DNA of 14,342 nt from JALOAP01 sp964632355 (GCA_964632355.1 CAZWBW010000074.1:1-14342), one strand, 5' to 3'. Positions 1-9,912 are shown, counted from the stretch's first letter. Program-made: numbers and translations. Notes: generated by a model not told the origin, from the letters alone.

Positions 1-2940
<2,940 letters not shown>

Positions 2941-2967
2941 CAGCTCCGGACTCCACTCGATAACGCC

Positions 2968-3002
2968 AACAGGCCACCCCCAACGGGGTGGCCTGTTCTT
3001 TT
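2968..3002 (+). terminator. Intrinsic terminator of rpoC
   Basis: A perfect 13-bp stem (2968-2980 with 2985-2997) closes a CAAC loop and is followed directly by CTTTT at 2998-3002. It lies between the rpoC stop and the stop of the convergent ispF. The opposite strand has no T-run after the stem, so it mainly serves the plus strand. Confidence 0.92.
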
Positions 3003-3020
3003 GTCTGTGGCTTCGCCGGC

Positions 3021-3500
3021 TTAGCCCTTGCGCTCGATGAGCACCACGGCGGTCGCGGCCATGGCTTCTCCGCGTCCAACCGCATCGAGGCCCTCGCCGG
3101 TCTTCGCCTTCACGCTCACCGCCTCGGCGCCCACCCCGGCGATCTCGGCGATGCGCTCTCGGATGTGTTCGATGTACGGCGCCAGCTTCGGCCGTTCCGC
3201 TCGAACGGTCGCGTCGATGTTCACCAGCTCCCACCCGTCCTCGCGTGCAAGCGCCAGCGCCTTCCGAAGGAAGTCCGCGCTGTCCGCATGTGCGTATCGC
3301 GGGTCGCTCGGCGGAAAGTAGTGGCCGATATCTCCCAGTGCCGCAGCGCCGAGCACCGCATCCGTAATCGCGTGCAGCAGCACGTCAGCGTCGCTGTGCC
3401 CTGCGAGCCCCGGTCCCTCCTCGATGATGACGCCGCCGAGTACCAGCGTTCGGCTGTCGTCCACCCGGTGCAGGTCCTCGCCCTGCCCGACTCGAATCAT
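3021..3500 (-). CDS. ispF: 2-C-methyl-D-erythritol 2,4-cyclodiphosphate synthase
   Basis: This enzyme catalyses the fifth step of the MEP isoprenoid pathway, the cyclisation of CDP-methylerythritol 2-phosphate with release of CMP. The 159-residue product has the normal family length. The divalent metal ligands are visible as D9 and H11 (GEDLHRVDD) and H43 (LLHAITDAVLGA). The C-terminal KTGEGLDAVGRGEAMAA matches the conserved TxEGLGxxGRxEGI block. The start is the ATG at 3500. It overlaps the ispD stop as ATGA, which indicates translational coupling, and a GGAG lies 9 nt upstream. A longer frame to 3593 only adds a low-complexity stretch that lies inside ispD. The gene is the last in the minus-strand run and converges on rpoC. 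Confidence 0.95.
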   Translation of the reverse strand: MIRVGQGEDLHRVDDSRTLVLGGVIIEEGPGLAGHSDADVLLHAITDAVLGAAALGDIGHYFPPSDPRYAHADSADFLRKALALAREDGWELVNIDATVRAERPKLAPYIEHIRERIAEIAGVGAEAVSVKAKTGEGLDAVGRGEAMAATAVVLIERKG

Positions 3501-4165
3501 GCCTTTCTGCTCCGAATGATGGCGTCCGCAACCTCCAGGTCCAGCGGCCGTGTGATCTTCAGGTTCGCGGCGGTCGCTTCGACCACGACGCACTCCAGCC
3601 CGAGCCGTGCGAGCATCGCCGCGTCGTCCGTTTCGTCGTTGTCGCTCGCCGCGGCTGCATCAAGCCAGGCCTGCCGGAGCACTACCTGGGGCGTCTGCGC
3701 GGCCCAAAGCCTCGACCGGTCCGGGTGGTCAACGATCACCCCATCGGCGACGACCTTGATCGTGTCGGTTACCGGTACCGCGGCAATCGCACCGTTCCCC
3801 CGGGCCGCCGCCGCTACCACACGGTCGATCAGTTCCGGCTCTGCCAGCGGCCGGGCGCCATCGTGTATCGCGACATAACGAGTACCCGTTCGGCGAAGCC
3901 CCGCTTCCACGCTATCGCGCCGCCGTGCTCCGCCTTCCACCACTTCGGCGAATTTCATGGGGGCCCACGCCGCAGCTATCTCCTCGACCGCCGCGGCGCG
4001 CTCCTTGCTCGTGACGACGACGATTCGCGCGACGCTTTCCGCCGCTTCGAACGCAGCCAGCGACCACGCGAGCACTGGCCGTCCTGCGAGCTCCACGAGC
4101 AGCTTGTCCTGTCCGCCGAACCGGGTCGCCTGCCCGGCGGCGACGATGACAGCGTCTACCTGCAT
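3497..4165 (-). CDS. ispD: 2-C-methyl-D-erythritol 4-phosphate cytidylyltransferase
   Basis: This is the third MEP-pathway enzyme; it joins CTP and methylerythritol 4-phosphate to give CDP-methylerythritol. The 222-residue product has the expected length. The nucleotide-binding N-terminus is VIVAAGQATRFGGQDK, with conserved R15 and K21, and is followed by AGRPVLAWSL. It differs from the usual AAGxGxRMG. HDGARPL, the DTIK motif and QTPQ are also present. The Q-A after AAG and the FGGQDK spacing resemble MobA/GlmU-type nucleotidyltransferases in part, but the HDGARP and QTPQ motifs together with adjacent ispF make IspD the clear call. The ATG start at 4165 has no obvious Shine-Dalgarno, which fits expression from the ferritin-like genes upstream (57-nt gap). 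The stop overlaps ispF by 4 nt. Confidence 0.93.
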   Translation of the reverse strand: MQVDAVIVAAGQATRFGGQDKLLVELAGRPVLAWSLAAFEAAESVARIVVVTSKERAAAVEEIAAAWAPMKFAEVVEGGARRRDSVEAGLRRTGTRYVAIHDGARPLAEPELIDRVVAAAARGNGAIAAVPVTDTIKVVADGVIVDHPDRSRLWAAQTPQVVLRQAWLDAAAASDNDETDDAAMLARLGLECVVVEATAANLKITRPLDLEVADAIIRSRKA

Positions 4166-4222
4166 GAAGGCAGCGTACCGCGGCTCCGCGCCACGGACAC
4201 GCCGCAGCGACCACTCGCCCGA

Positions 4223-4912
4223 TTAGCGCTTCCGCCGCCTGGTGCCCGTCTTTTGCCCGGTCGCGCGGACAACTGGCGGCTGGTCCCAGGGCTCCATCCC
4301 GGCAAACTCCATCAGCCCGTCCGATTCCGTCATTGGCGCCGGGTGCATGTCAGCGGTGTAATGCGGTCCGGTCCACACCAGTTGCCACCGGTCGGGCGAA
4401 GGCGCCGGTCCCTTCTGCACCATCTCCATCGTCATCGATGCCAGCTGGTCGCGCGACCACTCGAGGTGCTCGTCCTCTTCGGCTTCGACCTCGTTGACGG
4501 CCCTCTCAACGGCGCTGCGCATCTTCGCGTCCTCGATCTGCGGCGCCAGCTGCGCGAGGAAGCTCCAGTCGGCCTGGTCCTTCGTTTCCGCAAGCAGCAC
4601 GCTCTCCAGGTCCATCGCGCAGATCTCGTCCTCCGACAGACCGTCGACGCAGAGAGCCAGGTTCAGCATCGACTCTCCACGAACCTGCGCCACCCGTGCG
4701 GTTGGGCTGATGTAGCTCGGGTCGCCGCCCAGGTCCTGGATGAGCCGAATGAGCACATCGCGGTGGTGCTCGGTTTCCTTCCCGAACTCCTCGTACTTGC
4801 TGCGAAGAGCATCCCGGGTGGCCCGGGACGCCGCCACCTTGTAGAGCTGCGCCCCCGCCTGTTCGACCATCAGGAATTCGCTCAGCTTGTCGAGCAGCAC
4901 CTGGGGTTCCAT
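4223..4912 (-). CDS. Ferritin-like (diiron four-helix-bundle) protein, small
   Basis: The product has 229 residues and I recognise it only to fold level. It is rich in helix and carries the paired Glu/His patterns of ferritin-like carboxylate-bridged diiron proteins: ...KYEEFGKETEHHRDVL in the first half and EVEAEEDEHLEWSRDQL in the second, with further Glu in the intervening helices. The C-terminus from about residue 170 is a Pro-rich, probably unstructured tail ending in a basic TGTRRRKR. No signal peptide or membrane segment is seen. The start is taken as the ATG at 4912 rather than the GTG at 4915, because AAGGAGG at 4918-4924 sits 5 nt from the ATG and only 2 nt from the GTG. The ATG overlaps the upstream ferritin-like stop as TGATG, so the two are coupled and may work together. 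Iron storage, oxidase or oxygenase activity cannot be decided from sequence. Confidence 0.8.
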   Translation of the reverse strand: MEPQVLLDKLSEFLMVEQAGAQLYKVAASRATRDALRSKYEEFGKETEHHRDVLIRLIQDLGGDPSYISPTARVAQVRGESMLNLALCVDGLSEDEICAMDLESVLLAETKDQADWSFLAQLAPQIEDAKMRSAVERAVNEVEAEEDEHLEWSRDQLASMTMEMVQKGPAPSPDRWQLVWTGPHYTADMHPAPMTESDGLMEFAGMEPWDQPPVVRATGQKTGTRRRKR

Positions 4913-6024
4913 CACCGCCTCCTTGGGAGCGCCCGCTCCCTGAGCGCGACTTCGCGTGCCCGTTCGAGGAGTTCGTCGCCCGGCCGCTCCGGCGCTTTCC
5001 CCTCGTCGTTCATCTGGTTCACGATGCGCTCCGAAGGGGCACCGTCCGCAAGCACGCGTTCTCGGTACGCATTGCTCGGCCAGTCCGCCGGCAACTCGTC
5101 GGCCGGGGCATAGCTGCCGTCCAGGATTCGCAGGTCCTTCTGTTTCGCCAGCACGTTGCGCACGTACTCTTTGTTCTCGTCGAACTTGAATTCGACGGTC
5201 ATCTTGTCGCCGAACAACACCTCAGGTTCGATGCCCTCGTACTTTCGAAGCATGTCGCCCCAGAGGTGCAGGTGCTCGAGCTCCATATGCAGGAACTCTT
5301 CCCAAATGTGCTTGATCCGCAGGTCGGGTTCGGTTTCGAAGAAGTGGAAGTAGTTGTAGACCTCCATCAGCTCGTGCATCACCTGCCGTTGGAGCGGCGT
5401 CTCCGTTGGATCGAGCAGTGATTCGTAGAACGTGACGTGCTCTTCTTCGACCTCTCCGATCTCGGCGTACAGTTCGCGCGCCGTCTGATTGCCGTAGTAG
5501 TTCCCGTGTTCCTTGTAGAACGCGTACGTCTGCTGTTCAGCCGAAAGCAGCGTAAGTACATGGAGCTTGCTCAGCGGAAGCGCCCGGTTCTTCTCGTAGT
5601 GCCGGCGCAAGCGCTGCTCCGGATCGTTGTGGTGTTGCGGGGTCGGGCGGCCCGGGAAGATTTCGGTTTTCCCCTGCACGATTACTTCCGGGTCCTGGCC
5701 TTCGAGAAAGTCGAGCAGCTCGCTGTACCGGTACAGGTGGTCGAAGTCCTCGAGTAGACCGAAGTCGAACGCCTCTCGCACATACACGTCCGGTTCGTTT
5801 CGTGCGAAGTAGGCGGTCAGGTCGATCGCCACCTGCTCATAGGCCACCGATGTCTCCAGGACCGACTGGTCCGCGGGCATCAACCAGTTGATGGTTGTCT
5901 GCTGCTGCTGCTCGACCATGCGGGTCCGCGCCAGGAGCGCTTTAATCTCGCGGTTGCCCGTCATTCGTGCGAACGTGTGGTTCCACGCCCAGCACTCGTT
6001 CTCGACCCCGTTCATCAGGATCAC
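4912..6024 (-). CDS. Ferritin-like protein with two tandem helical bundles; N-terminus separated by an amber codon
   Basis: The usable open frame from the first available start (GTG 6024) gives 370 residues. The same frame is open and protein-like up to 6126, where it meets a TAG, and it continues beyond that to an ATG at 6156 (next entry). The protein looks like two ferritin-like bundles in series. The first has VEQQQQ, SVAYEQVAIDL and LLEDFDHLYRY. The second has LSAEQQTYAFYKEHG, VEEEHVTFYESLL and ELEHLHLWGDML. Each contains E/D-x-x-H metal-ligand patterns. Lys/Arg-rich acidic-basic linkers make up the C-terminus. The GTG at 6024 has no Shine-Dalgarno, and starting there would cut into the first conserved helix, so it is unlikely to be the original start. 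The stop overlaps the smaller ferritin-like gene. I cannot assign a specific reaction. The gene is either a full-length gene with a point nonsense mutation, a gene read through, or an assembly error. Confidence 0.75.
   Translation of the reverse strand: MILMNGVENECWAWNHTFARMTGNREIKALLARTRMVEQQQQTTINWLMPADQSVLETSVAYEQVAIDLTAYFARNEPDVYVREAFDFGLLEDFDHLYRYSELLDFLEGQDPEVIVQGKTEIFPGRPTPQHHNDPEQRLRRHYEKNRALPLSKLHVLTLLSAEQQTYAFYKEHGNYYGNQTARELYAEIGEVEEEHVTFYESLLDPTETPLQRQVMHELMEVYNYFHFFETEPDLRIKHIWEEFLHMELEHLHLWGDMLRKYEGIEPEVLFGDKMTVEFKFDENKEYVRNVLAKQKDLRILDGSYAPADELPADWPSNAYRERVLADGAPSERIVNQMNDEGKAPERPGDELLERAREVALRERALPRRR
4918..4924 (-). promoter_or_regulatory. Shine-Dalgarno deciding the ATG start at 4912
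   Basis: AAGGAGG on the minus strand lies inside the 3' end of the upstream ferritin-like gene. Its 5-nt distance favours the ATG at 4912 over the immediately preceding GTG. Confidence 0.75.
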
Positions 6025-6156
6025 TCGGCTGCGCGTGTACGCTTCGACGTCGCACTTCGAGAACGGTTTGTGCGACCGCTCTTTGAAGGATCGGTACTGC
6101 TGATCGAGCGGAATCCCCTCTTCCTGCTAGGGATTCAGTGTGGAAGGCAGTGGCAT
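6025..6156 (-). other. Displaced N-terminal segment of the large ferritin-like gene with in-frame amber codon
   Basis: Read on the minus strand, the ATG at 6156 opens MPLPSTLNP. A TAG (6129-6127) follows as codon 10, and then QEEGIPLDQQYRSFKERSHK and further residues run in the same frame without break into the conserved part of the ferritin-like protein. A GGAG at 6166-6163 sits 6 nt before this ATG, so this is the likely true start. Restoring codon 10 (for example CAG, one C-to-T change away) would give a 414-residue protein. No ATG, GTG or TTG exists in frame between the TAG and 6024. TAG is a genuine stop elsewhere in this window (rpoC, and the gene ending at 11433), so wholesale codon reassignment is unlikely. 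Confidence 0.7.
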
Positions 6157-6162
6157 CTCGAA

Positions 6163-6182
6163 CTCCACGGGGTAGTCCCGTG
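6163..6182 (-). promoter_or_regulatory. Ribosome-binding site with abutting hairpin before the large ferritin-like gene
   Basis: GGAG (6166-6163) lies 6 nt from the ATG at 6156. A 6-bp hairpin (6166-6171 with 6177-6182, 5-nt loop) ends on the first base of this site. The Shine-Dalgarno supports the ATG; any control role of the hairpin is speculative. Confidence 0.45.
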
Positions 6183-6276
6183 ACGATGCCACCCCGCCGC
6201 GGGCCCACGAATCCCCGCAGGGCGGCCTGCCTCGCAGGTCGCTCACAGAGCCATCTAGCAACGGGAACCCGGCAGG

Positions 6277-7947
6277 TTAGACGATTACCTGCTCCTTGTA
6301 CTCGCCGAACACGCGGCGCCACATATTGCAGACTTCGCCCACCGTCGCTCCCGCGTTCACCGCGTCGAGAATGTACGGCATGGTGTTCGTCTTCTCGTCG
6401 CGGCTCGCAGCCTCCAGCCGCGCCATCGCCTCGGCCCACTTCTCCTGGTCGCGCTCCGCCTTCCACTTCTTCAGGCGCGCCAGGTGCCGCTTCTCGCCCT
6501 CGGGGTCGAACTTCAGGATCGGGATCTCGAGCGGCTCCTCGATCTGGTACTCGTTCACCCCCACGATGATCCGGTCGCGCGATTCGACCTCGCGCTGGAA
6601 GCGCGCCGACGACTCCACCGTTTCGCGGTGGAAGTAGCCATGTTCGATTGCCGGGATGACGCCGCCGAGCGCCTCGATCTCCCCGAAGATCTTCATCACG
6701 TCGGCTTCCATGTCCGCCGTCAACCGCTCCACGAAGTACGAGCCGCCCAGCGGGTCGACGGTGTTGATGACGCCCGATTCGTGCAGGAGCACCTGCTGCG
6801 TGCGCACCGCCAGCCGCGCTGCCTTCTCGCTCGGCAGCGCAATCGCCTCGTCCATCGCGTCCGTATGCAGCGACTGCGTGCCGCCCAGCACGGCGGCCAG
6901 CGCCTGCACGGCCACGCGGACCAGGTTCACCTCCGGCTGCTGCTCGGTGAGCGACACTCCCGCGGTCTGCGTGTGGAAACGCATGAACCATGAGCGCTCC
7001 TTCTTCGCGCCGTACTTTTCGCGCATAAGTCGCGCCCAGATGCGCCGCGCCGCGCGGAACTTCGCGATCTCCTCGAAGAAGTCGTTGTGGCTGTTGAAGA
7101 AGAAGCTGATGCGGCCCGCAAACTCGTCGATGTCCAGCCCGCGGGCCAGCGCCCACTTCACGTACTCCTCGCCGTTCGCGAGCGTGAACGCGAGCTCCTG
7201 CGCCGCCGTCGTGCCCGCCTCGCGGATGTGGTAGCCCGACACCGAAATCGGGTTCCAGAGCGGCATCTCTTTCGCCGCGAACTCGATCGTGTCGGTGACG
7301 AGCCGCATCGAGGGCTCGGGCGGATAGATGTACTCGTTCTGGGCGATGAACTCCTTGAGGATGTCGTTCTGCAGTGTGCCGGCCAGTTTCGCCCGCGGGA
7401 TGCCACGCTTCTCTGCCGCCGCGATGAACAGCGCCCACACCACCGGCGCGGGGCTATTGATCGTCATCGACGTCGTGATCTTGTCGAGCGGGATGTCGGC
7501 CAGCAGGATCTCCATGTCCGCGAGCGAATCGACCGCCACGCCGCACGCGCCGAACTCGCCCTCGGCCCGGGGCTCATCGTGGTCGTAGCCCAGCAGCGTG
7601 GGCATATCGAATGCGATCGAGAGCCCGTTGTTCCCAGTCGCCAGGAGGTCCTTGTACCGCTGGTTCGTCTCTTCGACCGAGCCGAAGCCGGAGAACATGC
7701 GGATGGTCCACGGCTTGCCGCGGTACCCGGTCTTGTGGATGCCGCGCGTGAACGGGTAATTCCCGGGGAGGTTGATGTCGCGCTCGTAGTCGAGGTCGGC
7801 GATGTCGGTCGGGTCGTAGACCCGCTCGATCGGCCGGCTCGAGACGGTCATGAACGGACCGGCGAGCTCCTTGCCCTCCTGGACTACCGCTTCCTCGTAC
7901 TGCTTTCGAAGCTCCCGCGCCCGCTCCAGCGTTTCCTTATCGAACAC
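6277..7947 (-). CDS. icmA: B12-dependent acyl-CoA mutase large subunit, isobutyryl-CoA mutase type
   Basis: The 556-residue product is the substrate-binding TIM-barrel half of the methylmalonyl/isobutyryl-CoA mutase family. It interconverts acyl-CoA isomers by carbon-skeleton radical rearrangement with adenosylcobalamin. Visible blocks are TRGIHKTGYRGKPWTIRMFSGFG (about 67-89), AFDMPTLLGYD (112-122), SGYHIREAG with Y239-H240, FHTQTAGVSLTEQQ, and GGTQSLHTDAMDEAIALP. Aligned to the well-studied Propionibacterium enzyme, F85 replaces Tyr89 and Q203 replaces Arg207. These are the residues found in isobutyryl-CoA mutase. The chain ends without the cobalamin domain (no DxHxxG), so a separate small B12-binding subunit is needed, and none is in the window. 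The GTG start at 7947 is supported by AGGAGGG at 7952-7958. A generic label would be methylmalonyl-CoA mutase, and the symbol given here depends on the two-residue argument. Confidence 0.88.
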   Translation of the reverse strand: MFDKETLERARELRKQYEEAVVQEGKELAGPFMTVSSRPIERVYDPTDIADLDYERDINLPGNYPFTRGIHKTGYRGKPWTIRMFSGFGSVEETNQRYKDLLATGNNGLSIAFDMPTLLGYDHDEPRAEGEFGACGVAVDSLADMEILLADIPLDKITTSMTINSPAPVVWALFIAAAEKRGIPRAKLAGTLQNDILKEFIAQNEYIYPPEPSMRLVTDTIEFAAKEMPLWNPISVSGYHIREAGTTAAQELAFTLANGEEYVKWALARGLDIDEFAGRISFFFNSHNDFFEEIAKFRAARRIWARLMREKYGAKKERSWFMRFHTQTAGVSLTEQQPEVNLVRVAVQALAAVLGGTQSLHTDAMDEAIALPSEKAARLAVRTQQVLLHESGVINTVDPLGGSYFVERLTADMEADVMKIFGEIEALGGVIPAIEHGYFHRETVESSARFQREVESRDRIIVGVNEYQIEEPLEIPILKFDPEGEKRHLARLKKWKAERDQEKWAEAMARLEAASRDEKTNTMPYILDAVNAGATVGEVCNMWRRVFGEYKEQVIV

Positions 7948-7951
7948 ACTG

Positions 7952-7958
7952 CCCTCCT
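7952..7958 (-). promoter_or_regulatory. Shine-Dalgarno supporting the GTG start of the mutase
   Basis: AGGAGGG on the minus strand lies 4-5 nt before the GTG at 7947. It makes the non-ATG start convincing. Confidence 0.8.
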
Positions 7959-7990
7959 GGCGGCGAATACAGCGCCTCTTGTCCAGCCGA

Positions 7991-8008
7991 ACTGAACGCC
8001 CGTTCAGT
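7991..8008. promoter_or_regulatory. 18-bp palindromic operator, TetR-family style
   Basis: ACTGAACG-CC-CGTTCAGT has perfect 8-bp arms around a 2-bp centre. This is the size and form of many TetR-family operators. It lies 44-61 nt before the mutase GTG and overlaps the candidate -10 box. A third copy of the TTCAGT half-site occurs at 8032-8037. No regulator gene is in the window. Confidence 0.6.
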
Positions 8009-8036
8009 ATACCCTGCGCCTCTAGGCGACCTTCAG
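8006..8036 (-). promoter_or_regulatory. Candidate promoter of the mutase gene
   Basis: On the minus strand a TATACT (8011-8006) resembles the -10 consensus. A weak -35 candidate (CTGAAG, 8036-8031) is spaced a little long at 19 nt. The predicted start of transcription falls inside the palindrome at 7991-8008, as expected for repression. The -35 is poor, so the call rests on the -10 and the operator. Confidence 0.4.
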
Positions 8037-8050
8037 TCAGGCGAGCGCCG

Positions 8051-8467
8051 TCAGCCGTTCGATTCCTCTCCCAGCGACGCGTAGTCGCCAGCGTCCTCCG
8101 GCACGTGAAGCGTCAGGAGGAACGCGCTGTCGCCGTTCCCCTTCACGCTATGGCGAAGGTTCGCTTCAATGGCGACCAGGTTCCCTGCCGGGACAGCCAC
8201 CGTTTCATCGCCCGCGGTGACTTGTACCGCACCCTTGAGCGTGTGGATGGTGACCGGGCCCGGCGCCACGTGTTCATCAAGCGTCACGCCGTCCTTCAGC
8301 CCCACGAGCGTGAGCCGCAAGGCCCCCTCCTTCAGGAGCGTCTCCGCGGTTCGCCCGGCCGACGATGCCGCTGCCTTTCGTGCGATGTCTTCCGCTTCTC
8401 GCTCCAGTGCGAACCCCAACACCGGCCCCGACATTCGTCGGGTGCGCTGATACGCCGATTGTTCCAT
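8051..8467 (-). CDS. Small cupin-domain protein
   Basis: The 138-residue product is a single cupin barrel from about residue 48 to 122, preceded by a helical N-terminus. The first cupin motif is degenerate: H66 is present (DEHVAPGPVTIHTLKG, G79), but the second His and the Glu of HxH...E are not seen. The second motif has VPAGNLVAIEA followed by H106. It may therefore bind metal differently or not at all. The start is the ATG at 8467. A purine-rich GGAAAGGGG lies about 7 nt upstream, and the longer frame to 8593 runs into the CoA-transferase gene with no protein-like sequence. It lies 56 nt downstream of the CoA-transferase on the same strand and is probably co-transcribed. The substrate is unknown; sensor, storage or small-molecule binding roles are all possible. 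Confidence 0.82.
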   Translation of the reverse strand: MEQSAYQRTRRMSGPVLGFALEREAEDIARKAAASSAGRTAETLLKEGALRLTLVGLKDGVTLDEHVAPGPVTIHTLKGAVQVTAGDETVAVPAGNLVAIEANLRHSVKGNGDSAFLLTLHVPEDAGDYASLGEESNG

Positions 8468-8523
8468 GACGTGCCCCTTTCCCTGGGATCTCGGCACACG
8501 ATACAGGTTCTGGGGAGCACCGA

Positions 8524-9831
8524 TCAGGCCGGATGGCCTGGGCTCGCGTCCCGATCGGCCTCGGTGTACAGCACCACGCCCTCTTCGATGCACGCGTCGA
8601 TCTCTTCGTCGGGTAGCCCGAGCTCGGCAAGAATCGCGCGCGATTCTGTCGCAAACGGCCGGGTCGGCTGGCGTACCGCGAACCCGTCTCCGTCGAGTTC
8701 GACAGGCGTCGCCAACACCCGGACGGGCCCGAGCGTCGGGTGTTCGACGTCCCGAACGATCCCGTTCGCGATCGACTGCTCGTCCTCCAGCAGCTCGAAC
8801 GGCAGGTACACGGGCGACGCGGGCACCCCGTGCTTATCGAACTCGGCCTTCCATTCGGCCGTCGTTCGCTCCGCGAGCCGGGCCTCGACCACGGCCTTCA
8901 TTTCCCGGTAGTGGGCCGCCAACGCGTCCGCGTCCAGCGGGTTGCCACCGAGTGCCGCATCCTCCAGTCCCGTCGCGGCCAGGAACCGCTGCTGGAGTCC
9001 CTTACTCACGCAGGCAACCGCGATCGCGGCGTCCTTCGTCGCGTACGTGCGGTAATACACCGCCATCATCGCGCTCGTTCTCGGTGTTGGGCCGCGCTGC
9101 ACCTGTTCGGCGAACGGCACGCCCTGTGCGCGCGCCTGCGACAGCCACTCCCGCAGTTCCGCGTGGACCGGACCGTCGATCGACTCCACGCGCACCATCA
9201 GGTTGTTCTGGAGCGCCATTGCCGAAGCCAACAGCGAGACGTCCACCTCACCGCCCCTGCCGGTGCTCGCGCGTCGAAGCAGCGCCGACGCGACGCCGAA
9301 CGCCAGTAGCACCGCCGCCATGTAGTCCGCGACCGGGGTGTCGCCCGCCGCAGGAAGCCCGTCCTGCGTCTTGCCCAGCGCAGCCATCAAACCGCTCCGC
9401 GCCTGCACCACGAGGTCCATCCCGGCGAGCCCTGCGTCCGGCCCGCGCTTGCCGAAGGCGGTCACGTTGCCGACTACCAGCCGCGGGTACTTGGCCGAAA
9501 GCGTCTGATAGTCGATGCCCAGCTGCTCGGCGAGGCCCGGCCGCAGGTTCATCAGCACCACGTCGGCCCGTTCGAATAGTGCGTCGAGGATTCGCTTCGC
9601 CCGCGGGTGCCGCAGGTCCAGTGGCAGCGAACGCTTACCCCGGTTTCGCGCCACGAAGTACCGCGTTTCGAACGGTGCGATGGGCCCGTTGTGGCGCGTC
9701 GGGTCACCCTCTCGAGGTTCCACCTTGATCACATCGGCGCCGCCCTCGGCGAGCAGCTGCGCGCAGTAGGGCACCGCGACGAATTGCCCCAGCTCGACGA
9801 CCGTGATGCCGGCAAATGGTTGGTGCGTCAT
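8524..9831 (-). CDS. Family III CoA-transferase (CaiB/BaiF)
   Basis: The 435-residue product transfers CoA between acyl-CoA thioesters and free acids through an aspartyl-CoA thioester. The N-terminal block VVELGQFVAVPYCAQLLAEGGADVIKVEP is typical of the family and is followed by a GDPTR-x-GP motif. The aspartate in TPVADYMAAVLLAFG is residue 169, matching the catalytic Asp of formyl-CoA transferase in position and context. The GMDLVVQARSGLMA segment just before it is also characteristic. Length is normal for the family. The ATG at 9831 has GGAGG at 9836-9840, 4 nt away. It heads the minus-strand run and lies divergent to the small Cys-cluster gene (about 75-80 nt apart). Substrate cannot be read from sequence. 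The nearby acyl-CoA mutase suggests short- or branched-chain acyl-CoA metabolism, but the two genes have separate transcription signals. Confidence 0.93.
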   Translation of the reverse strand: MTHQPFAGITVVELGQFVAVPYCAQLLAEGGADVIKVEPREGDPTRHNGPIAPFETRYFVARNRGKRSLPLDLRHPRAKRILDALFERADVVLMNLRPGLAEQLGIDYQTLSAKYPRLVVGNVTAFGKRGPDAGLAGMDLVVQARSGLMAALGKTQDGLPAAGDTPVADYMAAVLLAFGVASALLRRASTGRGGEVDVSLLASAMALQNNLMVRVESIDGPVHAELREWLSQARAQGVPFAEQVQRGPTPRTSAMMAVYYRTYATKDAAIAVACVSKGLQQRFLAATGLEDAALGGNPLDADALAAHYREMKAVVEARLAERTTAEWKAEFDKHGVPASPVYLPFELLEDEQSIANGIVRDVEHPTLGPVRVLATPVELDGDGFAVRQPTRPFATESRAILAELGLPDEEIDACIEEGVVLYTEADRDASPGHPA

Positions 9832-9912
9832 CCTTCCTCCGTTTGCCGAATCCTACCGTCCCCGGCCCGTTCGGTGCCTGCGGTATCGTCCCATCGGGGG
9901 TACCCTGTGCGC

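Noticed and set aside
6222..6242. 9-bp hairpin between the mutase and the ferritin-like gene
   Set aside because: On the transcribed minus strand it has a mismatch and is not followed by a T-run, so I do not call it a terminator.
5942..7438. Minus-strand open frame (498 codons) in another frame of the mutase and ferritin-like region
   Set aside because: Low-complexity Arg/Gly/Ala translation that overlaps two well-supported genes on the same strand.
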